DNA from: Nocardioidaceae bacterium
Lineage (GTDB): Bacteria; Actinomycetota; Actinomycetes; Propionibacteriales; Nocardioidaceae
Reading direction: 5' to 3'
Assembly (NCBI GenBank): GCA_029266455.1
Contig: JAQSWV010000008.1
Coordinates: 1-64,000, forward strand
DNA length: 64,000 bases
A model generated the notes under the pieces. It was not told the origin of the DNA and made no database searches. It saw nothing but the letters and a program-made list of their open reading frames with translations. Made by a program: the position numbers and the translations under genes. This document shows positions 44,357 through 52,882 of this stretch, one piece after another; the stretch's first letter is position 1, and the number at the start of each line of letters is the position of its first letter.

Positions 44357-44965
44357 TCAGCCGGGCGCGCTGAGCCAGGGATCGCGCAGGTCGTAGTAGG
44401 CCGGCTCGCCGATGGACAGCGCGTCCATCTCGGCCATCATCTCCTGCAGCTCAGGTGGAGGCGGCTTCTGCTCACCTTCGCGGGCCTCCTCTTCGGAGGT
44501 GAAGTAGATGGCCATCGTCCAGCCGTCGCCGTCGTGCCCGACAGAGACGGTCCCGAGGATCTCCGGCCGGAACGACTCCCAGTCGGTCGGGTCGTTGGCC
44601 ATCAGCTCACGTACGCGGTCCGGGTCGCTCGAACGGCCCTGCATCACCTGCACGAATTGCGCCTGCGAAGGATCACCAGGTGTGTCCACCACGACGGATG
44701 AGCTGTCGTGGAACACCGGCGCATCGGTGAACACAGTCGCCATCTGCTCCCACCACGCAGTCTGCTCCGGGCGATCGCTGTTGCGCCGCGCCGCCTCCTC
44801 CGACTCGAAACGCGCGAGCGTGACCATGTACCCGTCGTCAGTCACACCGGACGTGCTCCCCAGCCATCCCGCGGCGCCGGGCGCCACCTCCGTCTGCCAT
44901 GTCTCCAGGTGCCTCCTCACCTGGGCAGCATCGGAGACGTGTCCCTGGATCACCTGAATGAACAT
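44357..44965 (-). CDS. Tandem ABM-like (antibiotic-monooxygenase-fold) protein
   Basis: 202 residues made of two similar ferredoxin-like halves: FIQVIQGHVSDAAQVRRHLE ... YMVTLARFESEEAARR and FVQVMQGRSSDPDRVRELMA ... WTMAIYFTSEEEAREG. The internal duplication is plain. Function unknown; the fold is used in monooxygenases and stress proteins. AGGTGA stands five bases before ATG at 44965; a GTG three codons earlier (44974) is an alternative. Confidence 0.7.
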   Translation of the reverse strand: MFIQVIQGHVSDAAQVRRHLETWQTEVAPGAAGWLGSTSGVTDDGYMVTLARFESEEAARRNSDRPEQTAWWEQMATVFTDAPVFHDSSSVVVDTPGDPSQAQFVQVMQGRSSDPDRVRELMANDPTDWESFRPEILGTVSVGHDGDGWTMAIYFTSEEEAREGEQKPPPPELQEMMAEMDALSIGEPAYYDLRDPWLSAPG

Positions 44966-45161
44966 GTCGCTCACCTGACTTTCACCCCCCGGGCAATGGT
45001 CGGACCGGGCACCCCGACGCTACTCCGCGACAAAGGCGCCGACCAGCCTCGTGAGGGAGACTCTTGGGCACCTCTCGACCTCTTGCGTCTGGGCCTTGTG
45101 CGCGTCGTCGACCGGGAGGATATTGCGTGCCCAGGGCCCACCCGGTCGGGCCGGAGGGAGC

Positions 45162-46283
45162 ATGGTGACCACACCGAACGCGGCCACAACCAGCCGACGC
45201 GCAGGTGCAGGTGGCAAAGCCGTCACACGCAGCTCCGTTGCCTGCATCGTTCCGCCTTTCGTCCTCGACGACTTTGCGCGGAACGGCGACAGCGATCAGC
45301 GCGCGGCAGCTCTCGAGGCTCTCGCGCTGGACATGTCCCTGCGTGATCGCCGCTCGACCGCCGCTGCCGTTCGCTTTGCCAGCGGCGCCGTGGACAACCG
45401 GCTGCTGGTGGAGCAACTGGGGTCGCCCGGTCAGCCGCATCGGCTGATCTATGACATCGCCAACGCCACGTCCGGGTCGGCGACGCTCGTCCGGGCCGAG
45501 GGCCAGGACCCGGTGGGCGACGATGCGGCGAACGAGGCCTACGACGGCTTGGGCGACACCTACACGTTGTTCTGGGATGTCTTCCAGCGTGACAGCATCG
45601 ATGACCACGGCATGGATCTTCGAGCGATCGTCCACTACGGCGTCGGCTACGACAACGCCTTCTGGAACGGCGAGCAGATGGTGTTCGGCGATGGGCGCCT
45701 GTTCAAGCGCTTCACCCTCTCGCTCGATGTGATCGGCCACGAGCTCCAGCACGGCGTCACCGAGCACGAGTCAGGCCTGCTCTACCAGGACCAGTCCGGC
45801 GCCCTCAATGAGTCCCTCTCCGACGTCTTCGGCTCGCTGGTGAAGCAGTACAAGCTGCGCCAACCGGTGAGCGAGGCCGACTGGTTGATCGGCGCGGACA
45901 TCGTCGGGCCCACCTTCCCGGGCAGGGCACTACGCGACATGGCTGATCCCGGCACCGCATGGGAGCGTGATCCCCAACCAGGACACATGGACGACTTCGT
46001 CGTGACCATGGACGACCACGGCGGCGTTCACATCAACTCGGGTATCCCCAACAAGGCGTTCCACACGCTTGCCATGAGCCTGGACGGGTACGCGTGGACG
46101 GATGCCGGCACCATCTGGTACGAAGCGCTACGGCACTACCGCCTTCAGCCGGAGTCGACCTTCCGAGCGTTTGCGCGGCTCACCACTGTGGTGGCCCGTC
46201 GCCAGTTCGGCAGGCAGAGCACCCAGGCGACCGCCGTGCAGGACGCCTGGCGAGCCGTCGGCGTGTCCAGAGCCGACTCATGA
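45162..46283 (+). CDS. Protealysin-like M4 metalloprotease
   Basis: Thermolysin-family zinc protease of 373 residues without a signal peptide, as in the protealysin subgroup. A short propeptide contains CIVPPFVLDDFARNGD. The zinc site is GHELQHGVTEHE with the third ligand in GALNESLSDVFG; the catalytic His region is HGGVHINSGIPNKAFH. GGAGG precedes the ATG; GTG at 45165 is an alternative start with better spacing. The stop overlaps the emfourin-like gene by ATGA, making the standard protease-inhibitor operon. Probably intracellular, or released by a non-classical route. Confidence 0.9.
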   Translation: MVTTPNAATTSRRAGAGGKAVTRSSVACIVPPFVLDDFARNGDSDQRAAALEALALDMSLRDRRSTAAAVRFASGAVDNRLLVEQLGSPGQPHRLIYDIANATSGSATLVRAEGQDPVGDDAANEAYDGLGDTYTLFWDVFQRDSIDDHGMDLRAIVHYGVGYDNAFWNGEQMVFGDGRLFKRFTLSLDVIGHELQHGVTEHESGLLYQDQSGALNESLSDVFGSLVKQYKLRQPVSEADWLIGADIVGPTFPGRALRDMADPGTAWERDPQPGHMDDFVVTMDDHGGVHINSGIPNKAFHTLAMSLDGYAWTDAGTIWYEALRHYRLQPESTFRAFARLTTVVARRQFGRQSTQATAVQDAWRAVGVSRADS

Positions 46284-46594
46284 CGGCTCCGTCGTTCAGG
46301 CTCCTCCTGGAGAGGCACGGCGGATTCGCCGGTGTCCCCTTGCGTGCGGAGCTGAAGAGCGCCGACATGGCCGCGGACGCCTCTCAGCGGCTGTGGACCC
46401 TGGTCGAGAGGGCGTTGCGCTCCCCACCCGGCGGCACAGCGCCGGGCCAGGTGCGTCCGCCAGCAGACTCCTTCACCTACCGGCTCACCGTGGTGACACC
46501 GGATCAGCACGACGAGTACGCGTTCGACGAGTCCACCGTCGGGTCGGAGCTTCGCCCCCTCGTGCAACAGCTGGAACAGCATCTGACGATGTGA
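46280..46594 (+). CDS. Emfourin-like protealysin inhibitor
   Basis: 104 residues, translationally coupled to the M4 protease by an ATGA overlap. It matches the emfourin pattern: a start of the type FRLLLERHGGFAGVPLRAEL, a central helix (SQRLWTLVERAL) and DSFTYRLTVVTPD, then a C-terminal helix. Emfourin in Serratia is a slow-binding inhibitor of protealysin encoded in the same operon. Assignment rests on the operon position and these short segments. Confidence 0.8.
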   Translation: MTAPSFRLLLERHGGFAGVPLRAELKSADMAADASQRLWTLVERALRSPPGGTAPGQVRPPADSFTYRLTVVTPDQHDEYAFDESTVGSELRPLVQQLEQHLTM

Positions 46595-46624
46595 CGAGGT
46601 CCCGCTGCCCTGACCGGCTCCCTA

Positions 46625-47053
46625 TCAGGACGCCGACCACGACACGGTCGATCGCACCGTGAGCGCGATCACCGCGCCCGTGGGGAGCGCCTGGCGGTAG
46701 GGCGCGTACTTGGCGGCCAGGGGTGCGAGGAGCTCTGTCCGACGGGGCTCGTCGCGGACGATCTGCGCCTCGCCGTCCAGCCGCACCCACCACAGCCTCG
46801 ACCAGTCGTCGTCGTAGTGATCGACGAGCACGGACGCGGCCGGCCGCTCCTCGAGGTTGCGGAGGCGCTGCAGGTCCTGGCTGCGCTTGGGCTTGTCATC
46901 GACCGCGGAGACCACCGTGTCGCCGTGGAGAGCGAAAGTCACGACCACGAGATGGGGGGTGCCGTCGGACCTGACGGTGGCGAGCCGGGCGACTCGGGCC
47001 TGCCCGACCTTCAGTCGCTCCTCGGAGGAGAGGGTGCCCTCGCCGGTCGTCAT
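46625..47053 (-). CDS. PPOX-class (split-barrel) F420-type oxidoreductase
   Basis: 142 residues with the split beta-barrel of the TIGR03668/Rv1155-like group: VARLATVRSDGTPHLVVVTF, DDKPKRSQDLQRLRNLEERP and SRLWWVRLDGEAQIV. It probably binds F420 or a flavin and reduces an unknown substrate. The ATG at 47053 has a TAGCGT box 6 nt upstream and no ribosome site. Divergent from the LLM gene, 52 bp apart. Confidence 0.83.
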   Translation of the reverse strand: MTTGEGTLSSEERLKVGQARVARLATVRSDGTPHLVVVTFALHGDTVVSAVDDKPKRSQDLQRLRNLEERPAASVLVDHYDDDWSRLWWVRLDGEAQIVRDEPRRTELLAPLAAKYAPYRQALPTGAVIALTVRSTVSWSAS

Positions 47054-47059
47054 GCGCGC

Positions 47060-47065
47060 ACGCTA
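47060..47065 (-). promoter_or_regulatory. Likely -10 box (TAGCGT) for leaderless PPOX gene
   Basis: On the minus strand TAGCGT ends 6 nt before the ATG at 47053. Confidence 0.45.
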
Positions 47066-47105
47066 GTACGGTCTCCACTCGCACCATCAAGGCGGAGGTT
47101 TCACA

Positions 47106-47972
47106 GTGGACGTGGGCATCGGCATCCCCAACTCGCTACCCGGTACCACCGGGACAGACCTGCTGGAGTGGGCTCGCCGCGCCGAGAGTGCAGGGTTCTC
47201 CACACTGGCAAGTATCGGAGCGGTCTCCTACCCCAGCCACGAGGAGCTGACCGTCTTCGCGGCCGCGGGTGCGGTGACGGAACGCATCCGCTTCTTCAGC
47301 AACGTGCTCATCGCCCCGGCCCGCAGCACCGCCGAGCTCGCCAAGCAGGCCGCCACCGTGGACCAGCTCACCGGCGGTCGCCTGACCCTCGGCATGGGTG
47401 TCGGCTGGCGCGAGGCCGACTACACCCTCACCGGCCGCGACTTCGAGGGCCGAGGCGCGGTCTTCGACCAGCAGATCACTGAGCTGCGGCGGGCGTGGGC
47501 AGGCGAGGCGATCGCAGAGGGGACCAGGCCGGCAAACCCGACGCCTGCCCAGCAGACCATTCCCGTGCTCGTGGGCGGGACCACGGAGGCCGCCATCCGG
47601 CGGGTCGTGGAGCTCGATGCGCAGGGCTGGACCGCGGGGGGGATGCCCCCCGACGCCGTCAGCCAGTTCGCGGGCAGGGTCAAGGAGGCGTGGCGGGCTG
47701 CGGGTCGCGCCGGGTCGCCGCGCATCGCCGCTCTGGTCTACTTCGGGCTGGGTGACACCGACGAGGAGTCGCGTGGCTACCTGCGCGACTACTACGCCGC
47801 CATGGGTCCTGAGGTCGCCGACATGATCGCGGACAGCGCCCTCCGGTCGGCCGACGCCGTCAGGGCCGCACTGCCGGCGTACCGCGAGGCGGGGGTCGAC
47901 GAGCTGATCCTGGACCCGACGGTGAGCGATCCGGGGCAGGTCGACCTGCTGGCGGAAGCCGCCCTGACCTGA
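47106..47972 (+). CDS. LLM-class flavin/F420-dependent oxidoreductase
   Basis: 288-residue luciferase-like TIM barrel: VGIGIPNSLPGTTGTDLLEW, FSTLASIGAV, FFSNVLIAPARSTAELAKQA and LTLGMGVGWREADYTLTGRD are family landmarks. The cofactor is FMN or F420; the substrate is unknown. GTG start with GGAGG seven bases upstream. The last 81 coding bases plus 21 bases after the stop are duplicated 341 bp downstream. Confidence 0.87.
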   Translation: MDVGIGIPNSLPGTTGTDLLEWARRAESAGFSTLASIGAVSYPSHEELTVFAAAGAVTERIRFFSNVLIAPARSTAELAKQAATVDQLTGGRLTLGMGVGWREADYTLTGRDFEGRGAVFDQQITELRRAWAGEAIAEGTRPANPTPAQQTIPVLVGGTTEAAIRRVVELDAQGWTAGGMPPDAVSQFAGRVKEAWRAAGRAGSPRIAALVYFGLGDTDEESRGYLRDYYAAMGPEVADMIADSALRSADAVRAALPAYREAGVDELILDPTVSDPGQVDLLAEAALT

Positions 47973-48334
47973 GCGGCTGACGGCGCCGACGCGTTGTGCA
48001 GGCAGCCCCCAGGGGACGATCCGCGACGTGTGCACGGCGACATGCAACCGCTTGCGACTCTTCAGGCTGGCTGGCTACGAAACGGCGGGCAGGCGATACG
48101 GGAAGCTGTGGGTCGCCGGTGCGGTTTCCCCGCCAGCTCGGGCCGGCGGCGGGCACCTGCGCATCGGTACGCCTGCACAAGTCGCGGATCGTCCGCGGTA
48201 CGCCGGCGGAGCGGCATCCCCCCTGGGAAGGCGGGGTCGACGAGCTGATCCTGGACCGGACGGTGAGCGATCCGGGGCAGGTCGACCTGCTGGCCGAAGC
48301 CGCCCTGACCTGAGCGGCTGAGGGCGCCGGCGCG
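47892..48334. repeat. 102-bp direct duplication of the LLM gene's 3' end
   Basis: Bases 47892-47993 (last 27 codons of the LLM gene, including its stop, plus 21 bp) recur at 48233-48334 with four differences. The copies are 341 bp apart, and the 239 bp between them contains an inverted repeat pair. The second copy has no gene body. This 400-bp gap between LLM and the amidohydrolase contains nothing else recognisable. Confidence 0.85.
48014..48194. repeat. Inverted pair of dispersed repeats (GGACGATCCGCGAC type)
   Basis: Left copy at 48014-48037 reads GGACGATCCGCGACGTGTGC and onward; right copy at 48172-48194 is its inverse complement with small differences (GGACGATCCGCGACTTGTGC on the minus strand). 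They enclose about 135 bp without a gene, like a small non-autonomous (MITE- or REP-like) element. The same element lies at 14998-15049. Confidence 0.7.
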
Positions 48335-48372
48335 CACAGGCCGGAAGGAGCGCCGAACGAGGTGCTACGCCG

Positions 48373-49800
48373 CTACTGCCCGTGGGTCGAGCCGGTGCGG
48401 AAGTCGGTGTAGGTGTACGGGTTGTCGAGGATCTTGGTCTCCGGGACATCCGGGTTCATCCCCTGCTCCCACGCCTCCTGCCCCAACGTCGTCCGCAGGT
48501 GAGCCACCGTCTCCTCCACCGCGCGACGGGAGGCGTCGAGGTCGATGTCGACGAGTCGGTGGTCGCGCTTCACGACCCGGCCGTTCACCACCACCGTGTG
48601 CACGTCTCCGCGCTGCGCCTGGAGCGCCACGTGGCCGTAGGGGTTGATCATCGGGAACATCGCCGGCGAGTGCTCGTTCTTGATCAGCACCACGTCGGCC
48701 TTCTTGCCGGGCTCGAGACTGCCGATCACACTGTCGAGCCCGAGCGCCCGTGCCCCGCCGGCGGTTGCCCACTCGACCACGTGCTCGGCGCGCAGGTGGC
48801 AGTGCGTGACCGTGTCGCCCTTCGCATGCGCCTCCAGGTGCTCACGCGAGCGGTCGGCGCCGAGGGTGGTGCGCATCGCGCTGAACAGGTCCCCGCTCCA
48901 CCACACGCTGGTGTCCATCGACAGCGACACCGGCACGCCGTACGAGCGCAGGTTCCAGGTCGGGGGATAACCCTGCCCGCAGCTCTGCTCGCTCTCGGTG
49001 GACACCGACACCGAGCCGCCGGTCGCGGCGATCCGGTGGTACGAGTCGGCGGCAAGCGTGGCCGCGTGCACATAGATGTTGCCCGGCACCGCGAAGCCGT
49101 TGTCGTACATGAGCGTGATGCCGGCGTCGTTGGTGGCGCCCCAGACGCCGGCGTGGGTCGTGACGGGCACGTCGAGGTCGCGCGCGACCTCGAACGCCGC
49201 TCTCTCGGGGAAGGCGGGGTCGCCGGTCACGTCGAACGCCATCTGGAAGCCGAGCATGTCGTTGCCCGGCTGGATCCGGCGCTCGACGAAGTCCCGGAAC
49301 TCCGGGCGGGTCGCCCATTCCCACGGTCCCTGCTGGATGTTGCCGTATCCGAGCACGAACCGCCCGGGCACGGACTCGAGGGCATCCACGGCGGCGTCCG
49401 CGTGCTCGGTCGTCTGCAGCCCGTGTGACCAGTCCACCGTCGTGGTGACGCCCGCGTCGAGGGACTCGATCGCGGACAGGACGTTGCCCGCGTGGACGTC
49501 CTCCGGCCGGAACGCCTTGCCGTGCTCGAGGTAGTACCAGACGAAGTACTGAGTGAGCGTCCAGTCCGCACCGTAGCCACGCATGGCCGTCTGCCACATG
49601 TGCCGGTGGGTGTCCACCATCCCTGGCATCACGATGCCACCGCTGGCGTCGATCTCGTCCGTGCCCTCAGGCACCGACAGCGAGGGGCCGACCGCCTCGA
49701 TCCGTTCCCCGTCGACGAGCACGTCGGCGCCCGACAGGACGGTCCTGGACCCGTCCATGGTGAGGACCGTGCCATTGCGGAAGACCAGTGACCTGCCCAT
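48373..49800 (-). CDS. Metal-dependent amidohydrolase (AtzA/TrzN/SsnA-like)
   Basis: 475 residues, amidohydrolase superfamily subtype with one metal. N-terminal beta-sandwich start LVFRNGTVLTMDG; metal site MVDTHRHMWQT (His-x-His), third His in VTTHAGVWGATND, catalytic His region YVHAATLAADSYHR, and Asp in SLSMDTSVWWSG; C-terminal IGSLEPGKKADVVLIK. It would deaminate, dechlorinate or hydrolyse a heterocycle or amide. GAGAGGA precedes the ATG at 49800. Divergent from the CoA-transferase operon, with which it probably shares regulation. Confidence 0.88.
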   Translation of the reverse strand: MGRSLVFRNGTVLTMDGSRTVLSGADVLVDGERIEAVGPSLSVPEGTDEIDASGGIVMPGMVDTHRHMWQTAMRGYGADWTLTQYFVWYYLEHGKAFRPEDVHAGNVLSAIESLDAGVTTTVDWSHGLQTTEHADAAVDALESVPGRFVLGYGNIQQGPWEWATRPEFRDFVERRIQPGNDMLGFQMAFDVTGDPAFPERAAFEVARDLDVPVTTHAGVWGATNDAGITLMYDNGFAVPGNIYVHAATLAADSYHRIAATGGSVSVSTESEQSCGQGYPPTWNLRSYGVPVSLSMDTSVWWSGDLFSAMRTTLGADRSREHLEAHAKGDTVTHCHLRAEHVVEWATAGGARALGLDSVIGSLEPGKKADVVLIKNEHSPAMFPMINPYGHVALQAQRGDVHTVVVNGRVVKRDHRLVDIDLDASRRAVEETVAHLRTTLGQEAWEQGMNPDVPETKILDNPYTYTDFRTGSTHGQ

Positions 49801-49894
49801 GCCTGTCCTCTCGGGTCCGACCCCGCGGGTGGACGAGTGTCCGCACAGCGGTCGATCTCGTGTGGCCGCCACGATGGCCCGGCGCTCTTCGGAG

Positions 49895-49948
49895 TGTCAA
49901 GCCGGTCGCCGTAGGCCTTACGGGGCGGGAGCTGCCGCCGCCTTGACA
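49895..49948. promoter_or_regulatory. Divergent promoter region with inverted TTGACA boxes
   Basis: TGTCAAG (49895-49901) and CTTGACA (49942-49948) form a perfect inverted repeat in the 219-bp gap between the amidohydrolase and CoA-transferase genes. Each arm contains a consensus -35 hexamer facing its own gene. Neither has a strong -10 at 17 bp. A shared operator or back-to-back promoters are possible. Confidence 0.4.
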
Positions 49949-50019
49949 GGCTCGTGCGGCGGGGTCAAGACTCCACCGCGGACACTCGTCCGGACCCCGA
50001 ACGGGAGCGTGCACGAAGC

Positions 50020-51210
50020 ATGGGCCGCGAGTCAGCTGCCGGAGGGCCGCTGCAGGGGTTGCTCGTCGCCGACTTCTCCCGGGTTCTCGCGGGGCCCTAC
50101 GCCTCGATGCTGCTCGCCGACATGGGTGCCGAGGTCGTCAAGGTCGAGAGCCCTGGGGGCGATGACACCCGCACCTGGCGCCCACCGGTTCACGACGGCG
50201 TCTCGACGTACTTTCTCGGGGTGAACCGCAACAAGCGGTCAGTCGCCCTGGACCTCAAGGACGAGGGTGACGTCGGCCTGGCGCAGGAGCTGGCTCGCCG
50301 GGCCGACGTGGTGCTCGAGAACTTCAAGCCGGGCGGGCTCAGACGCTTCGGGCTCGACTACGAGACGGTCGCGGAGACCAACCCTGCCATCGTGTACGCC
50401 TCGATCAGCGGGTTCGGGACCGGCGGCGGCGCGAGTCTTCCCGGCTATGACCTGATCGTCCAGGCGATCTCCGGCCTCATGAGCCTCACCGGCGACCCCG
50501 ACGGCTCGCCGTACCGCGCCGGCATCTCGGTGTTCGACGTCATGGCCGGCATGCACGCCACGATCGGCGTCCTGGCAGCGCTGCACAAGCGGTCCGAGAC
50601 CGGCGACGGCCAGCACGTCGAGGTCAACCTGTTGTCGTCGGCGCTGTCCGGGCTGGTGAACCACGCCAGCGCGGTCGTGACGGCGGGGGTCGTCCCGTAC
50701 CGGATGGGCAACTCCCACCCGAGCCTGTTCCCGTACGACGCCCTGCCCGCCGCCGATCGCGAGCTGATCATCACGGCGGGCAACGACATCCAGTTCCGCA
50801 AGCTGTGCGACGTGCTGGAGGTCCCTGAGCTGGTGGACGACCCACGCTTCCGCCACAACCATGACCGCACTGCCAATCGCGATGAGCTGCGGCCGCTGCT
50901 GGTCGACCGGCTCGCGACCCGCACTGCCGACGAATGGTTCGAGCGCCTCATCACCGCGGGGGTCCCCTGTGGCCCGATCAACACCGTGGACAAGGGGGTG
51001 GCGTTCGCCGAGGAGCTCGGCCTCGACCCGGTCGTGCAGGTGAGCAACGGGGACCGTGTCGTCCCGTCCGTCCGGCACCCGATCACGTTCTCGTCCACGC
51101 CGGCCGACTACCGGCTGCCGCCGCCCTTGCTGGACGAGCACGGTGACGAGATCCGCGCCTGGTTGACCGAGCGCCCGGCCGACGAGCAGGGGAGGTCGGC
51201 CACGCCGTGA
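50020..51210 (+). CDS. CaiB/BaiF-family (class III) CoA-transferase
   Basis: 396 residues. Family landmarks: GLLVADFSRVLAGPYASMLL, DMGAEVVKVESPGGDDTRTW, FLGVNRNKRSVALDLK and the catalytic Asp in ISVFDVMAGMHATIGVL. It would move CoA from an acyl-CoA donor to a carboxylic acid, activating a pathway acid. ATG at 50020 begins the conserved part. Its stop overlaps the next start (GTGA), so it is coupled to the citryl-CoA-lyase-like gene. Confidence 0.9.
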   Translation: MGRESAAGGPLQGLLVADFSRVLAGPYASMLLADMGAEVVKVESPGGDDTRTWRPPVHDGVSTYFLGVNRNKRSVALDLKDEGDVGLAQELARRADVVLENFKPGGLRRFGLDYETVAETNPAIVYASISGFGTGGGASLPGYDLIVQAISGLMSLTGDPDGSPYRAGISVFDVMAGMHATIGVLAALHKRSETGDGQHVEVNLLSSALSGLVNHASAVVTAGVVPYRMGNSHPSLFPYDALPAADRELIITAGNDIQFRKLCDVLEVPELVDDPRFRHNHDRTANRDELRPLLVDRLATRTADEWFERLITAGVPCGPINTVDKGVAFAEELGLDPVVQVSNGDRVVPSVRHPITFSSTPADYRLPPPLLDEHGDEIRAWLTERPADEQGRSATP

Positions 51211-52004
51211 GCGACGCGACCCGGAGCTATCCCACCGCGCTCGGCACGTCCGACGCCGACACCATCCGCCTGCTGGGCCACGACCTCGCAGGCGAGCTGA
51301 TGGGCCAGGTGGGCTTCGGTGAGCTGGCGTACTGGCTGGTGGCGCGACGACGCCCGACACCCGGGCAGACCCGCGTTCTCGAGGCGGTCCTGGTCGCGCT
51401 GGCAGACCACGGCTTCACCCCGACAGCCATCGCAGCACGGCTCACGTATCTCAGTGCGCCGGACTCCCTGCAGGGGGCGCTCGCCGCCGGACTGCTCGGC
51501 GGCGGCTCCCGCTTCCTCGGCGTCACCGAGGACGCCGGCCGGTTTCTCGCCGAGGCGCTGGCCGCGCACGACGGTCCGTTTCCGGGCGACGACGACGGAT
51601 GGGACGCCATCGCGCTGCAGGTCGTCCGGGAAGCACGGAAGAGCAAGCGATATGTGCCCGGCCTCGGTCACCCCGTGCACAAGGAGCGCGACCCGCGCAC
51701 TCCGGTGCTCATGCGGATCTGCGAGGAAGAGGGGCTGCGCGGTCGCCACCTGCGGCTGTACGAGGCCATCGGGCGGGTCCATCCGCAGGTGCTGGGCCGG
51801 ACGCTGCCGCTCAACGGCGCCGGCGTCTGCGGAGCCGCGCTCGCCGACCTCGACCTGCCCGTGGAGATGCTGCGTGGCTTCGCGCTGCTGGCGCGCACCG
51901 CTGGGCTGCTCGGCCAGCTGGCCGAGGAGCGCGACCGTCCGGTGGGAATGGACATCTACACCGAGGTCGACCGGCACGCGACGTACGTGCCGGGCTCTGA
52001 CTGA
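51207..52004 (+). CDS. Citryl-CoA lyase-like (citrate synthase superfamily) protein
   Basis: 265 residues, much shorter than citrate synthase (~430) and the size of stand-alone citryl-CoA lyases. The active-site region is YVPGLGHPVHKERDPRTPVL, matching the GHP-(Y/H)-K-x-x-DPR signature. It should cleave or form a carbon-carbon bond in a beta-hydroxyacyl-CoA, releasing acetyl-CoA or a similar thioester. Next to a CoA-transferase, it suggests activation of an acid to its CoA ester followed by cleavage. Confidence 0.85.
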   Translation: MSDATRSYPTALGTSDADTIRLLGHDLAGELMGQVGFGELAYWLVARRRPTPGQTRVLEAVLVALADHGFTPTAIAARLTYLSAPDSLQGALAAGLLGGGSRFLGVTEDAGRFLAEALAAHDGPFPGDDDGWDAIALQVVREARKSKRYVPGLGHPVHKERDPRTPVLMRICEEEGLRGRHLRLYEAIGRVHPQVLGRTLPLNGAGVCGAALADLDLPVEMLRGFALLARTAGLLGQLAEERDRPVGMDIYTEVDRHATYVPGSD

Positions 52005-52018
52005 GCAGGGAGATATCC

Positions 52019-52882
52019 ATGGCTGAGCTCGCCGCCGTCATCGCGTCGACGCACCACCCGTTCTACTACAAGGCCAGCACGGCACCCCCCGACCAGGCGC
52101 CGCCGTTCGCCGCGGAGTGGGTCCGCAAGGTGGAGTCCTTCCGCGAGACCCTCACCCGCGCCGAGCCGGACGTGCTCGTGATGGTCGGCTCCGACCACTT
52201 TCATCAGCTGTGGTTGGACAACATGCCGCAGTTCCTCGTGGGCAACGCCGAGGAGTACGACGCCAACTGGTACAACGAGGAGCGCGAGTTCGGCCTGCCA
52301 CGGATGCACATGCGTGGTCAGAGGGACCTGTCGACGCACATCCTGCGCAACGGCCTGGACGCCGACTTCGACCTGGCGTTCAGCAACGAGCTGCGGATCG
52401 ACCACAGCGTGACCTGTCCGATCATCACCCTGCGCCCGCAGAACGACCTCCCGATAGTCCCGGTCTACACCAACATCTTCGCGCCACCGCTCCCCCAGCC
52501 GAAGCGCTTCGTGCAGCTCGGCAGGGTGATCCGACAGCTGGTCGAGTCGTGGCCGAGCGACCAGCGGGTGGCGGTGATCGGCACCGGGCACCTGTCCCTC
52601 GAGCTGGGCGGGCCCCGCCAGTTCGGTCCGCACGGACCCGATCCGGAGTTCGACGCCAAGGCGGTCGACTGGATCAGCAACGGTGACCTCGAAGGGTGCC
52701 TGTCCGAGGTGACGCTCGACAGCCTGCATGCTCCGGGCAACGCCACTCACGGCTTCATGGACTTCATGCTGATGATGGGCGTAGCGGGTGAGAACGCCAA
52801 GGCCGACTACGTCGACACCTACGACCTGTTCCACACCATGGAGGCCTATTTCACCTGGTACCCGAACGGAGCACCGGCATGA
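52019..52882 (+). CDS. LigB-like class III extradiol dioxygenase, catalytic subunit
   Basis: 287 residues. Non-haem Fe(II) ring-cleavage dioxygenase fold: N-terminal ASTHHPFYYKA (metal His), VGSDHFHQL (His), AFSNELRIDHSVTCPI (acid/base His) and VIGTGHLSLELGG. It probably opens a catechol- or protocatechuate-type ring. The ATG is 14 bp after the lyase gene; the LigA-like subunit follows with an ATGA overlap. Confidence 0.87.
   Translation: MAELAAVIASTHHPFYYKASTAPPDQAPPFAAEWVRKVESFRETLTRAEPDVLVMVGSDHFHQLWLDNMPQFLVGNAEEYDANWYNEEREFGLPRMHMRGQRDLSTHILRNGLDADFDLAFSNELRIDHSVTCPIITLRPQNDLPIVPVYTNIFAPPLPQPKRFVQLGRVIRQLVESWPSDQRVAVIGTGHLSLELGGPRQFGPHGPDPEFDAKAVDWISNGDLEGCLSEVTLDSLHAPGNATHGFMDFMLMMGVAGENAKADYVDTYDLFHTMEAYFTWYPNGAPA

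Noticed and set aside
47996-48313. Open frame ending in the same residues as the LLM oxidoreductase
   Set aside because: The shared ending comes from the 102-bp duplication; the upstream part is repeat-element sequence without a protein pattern.
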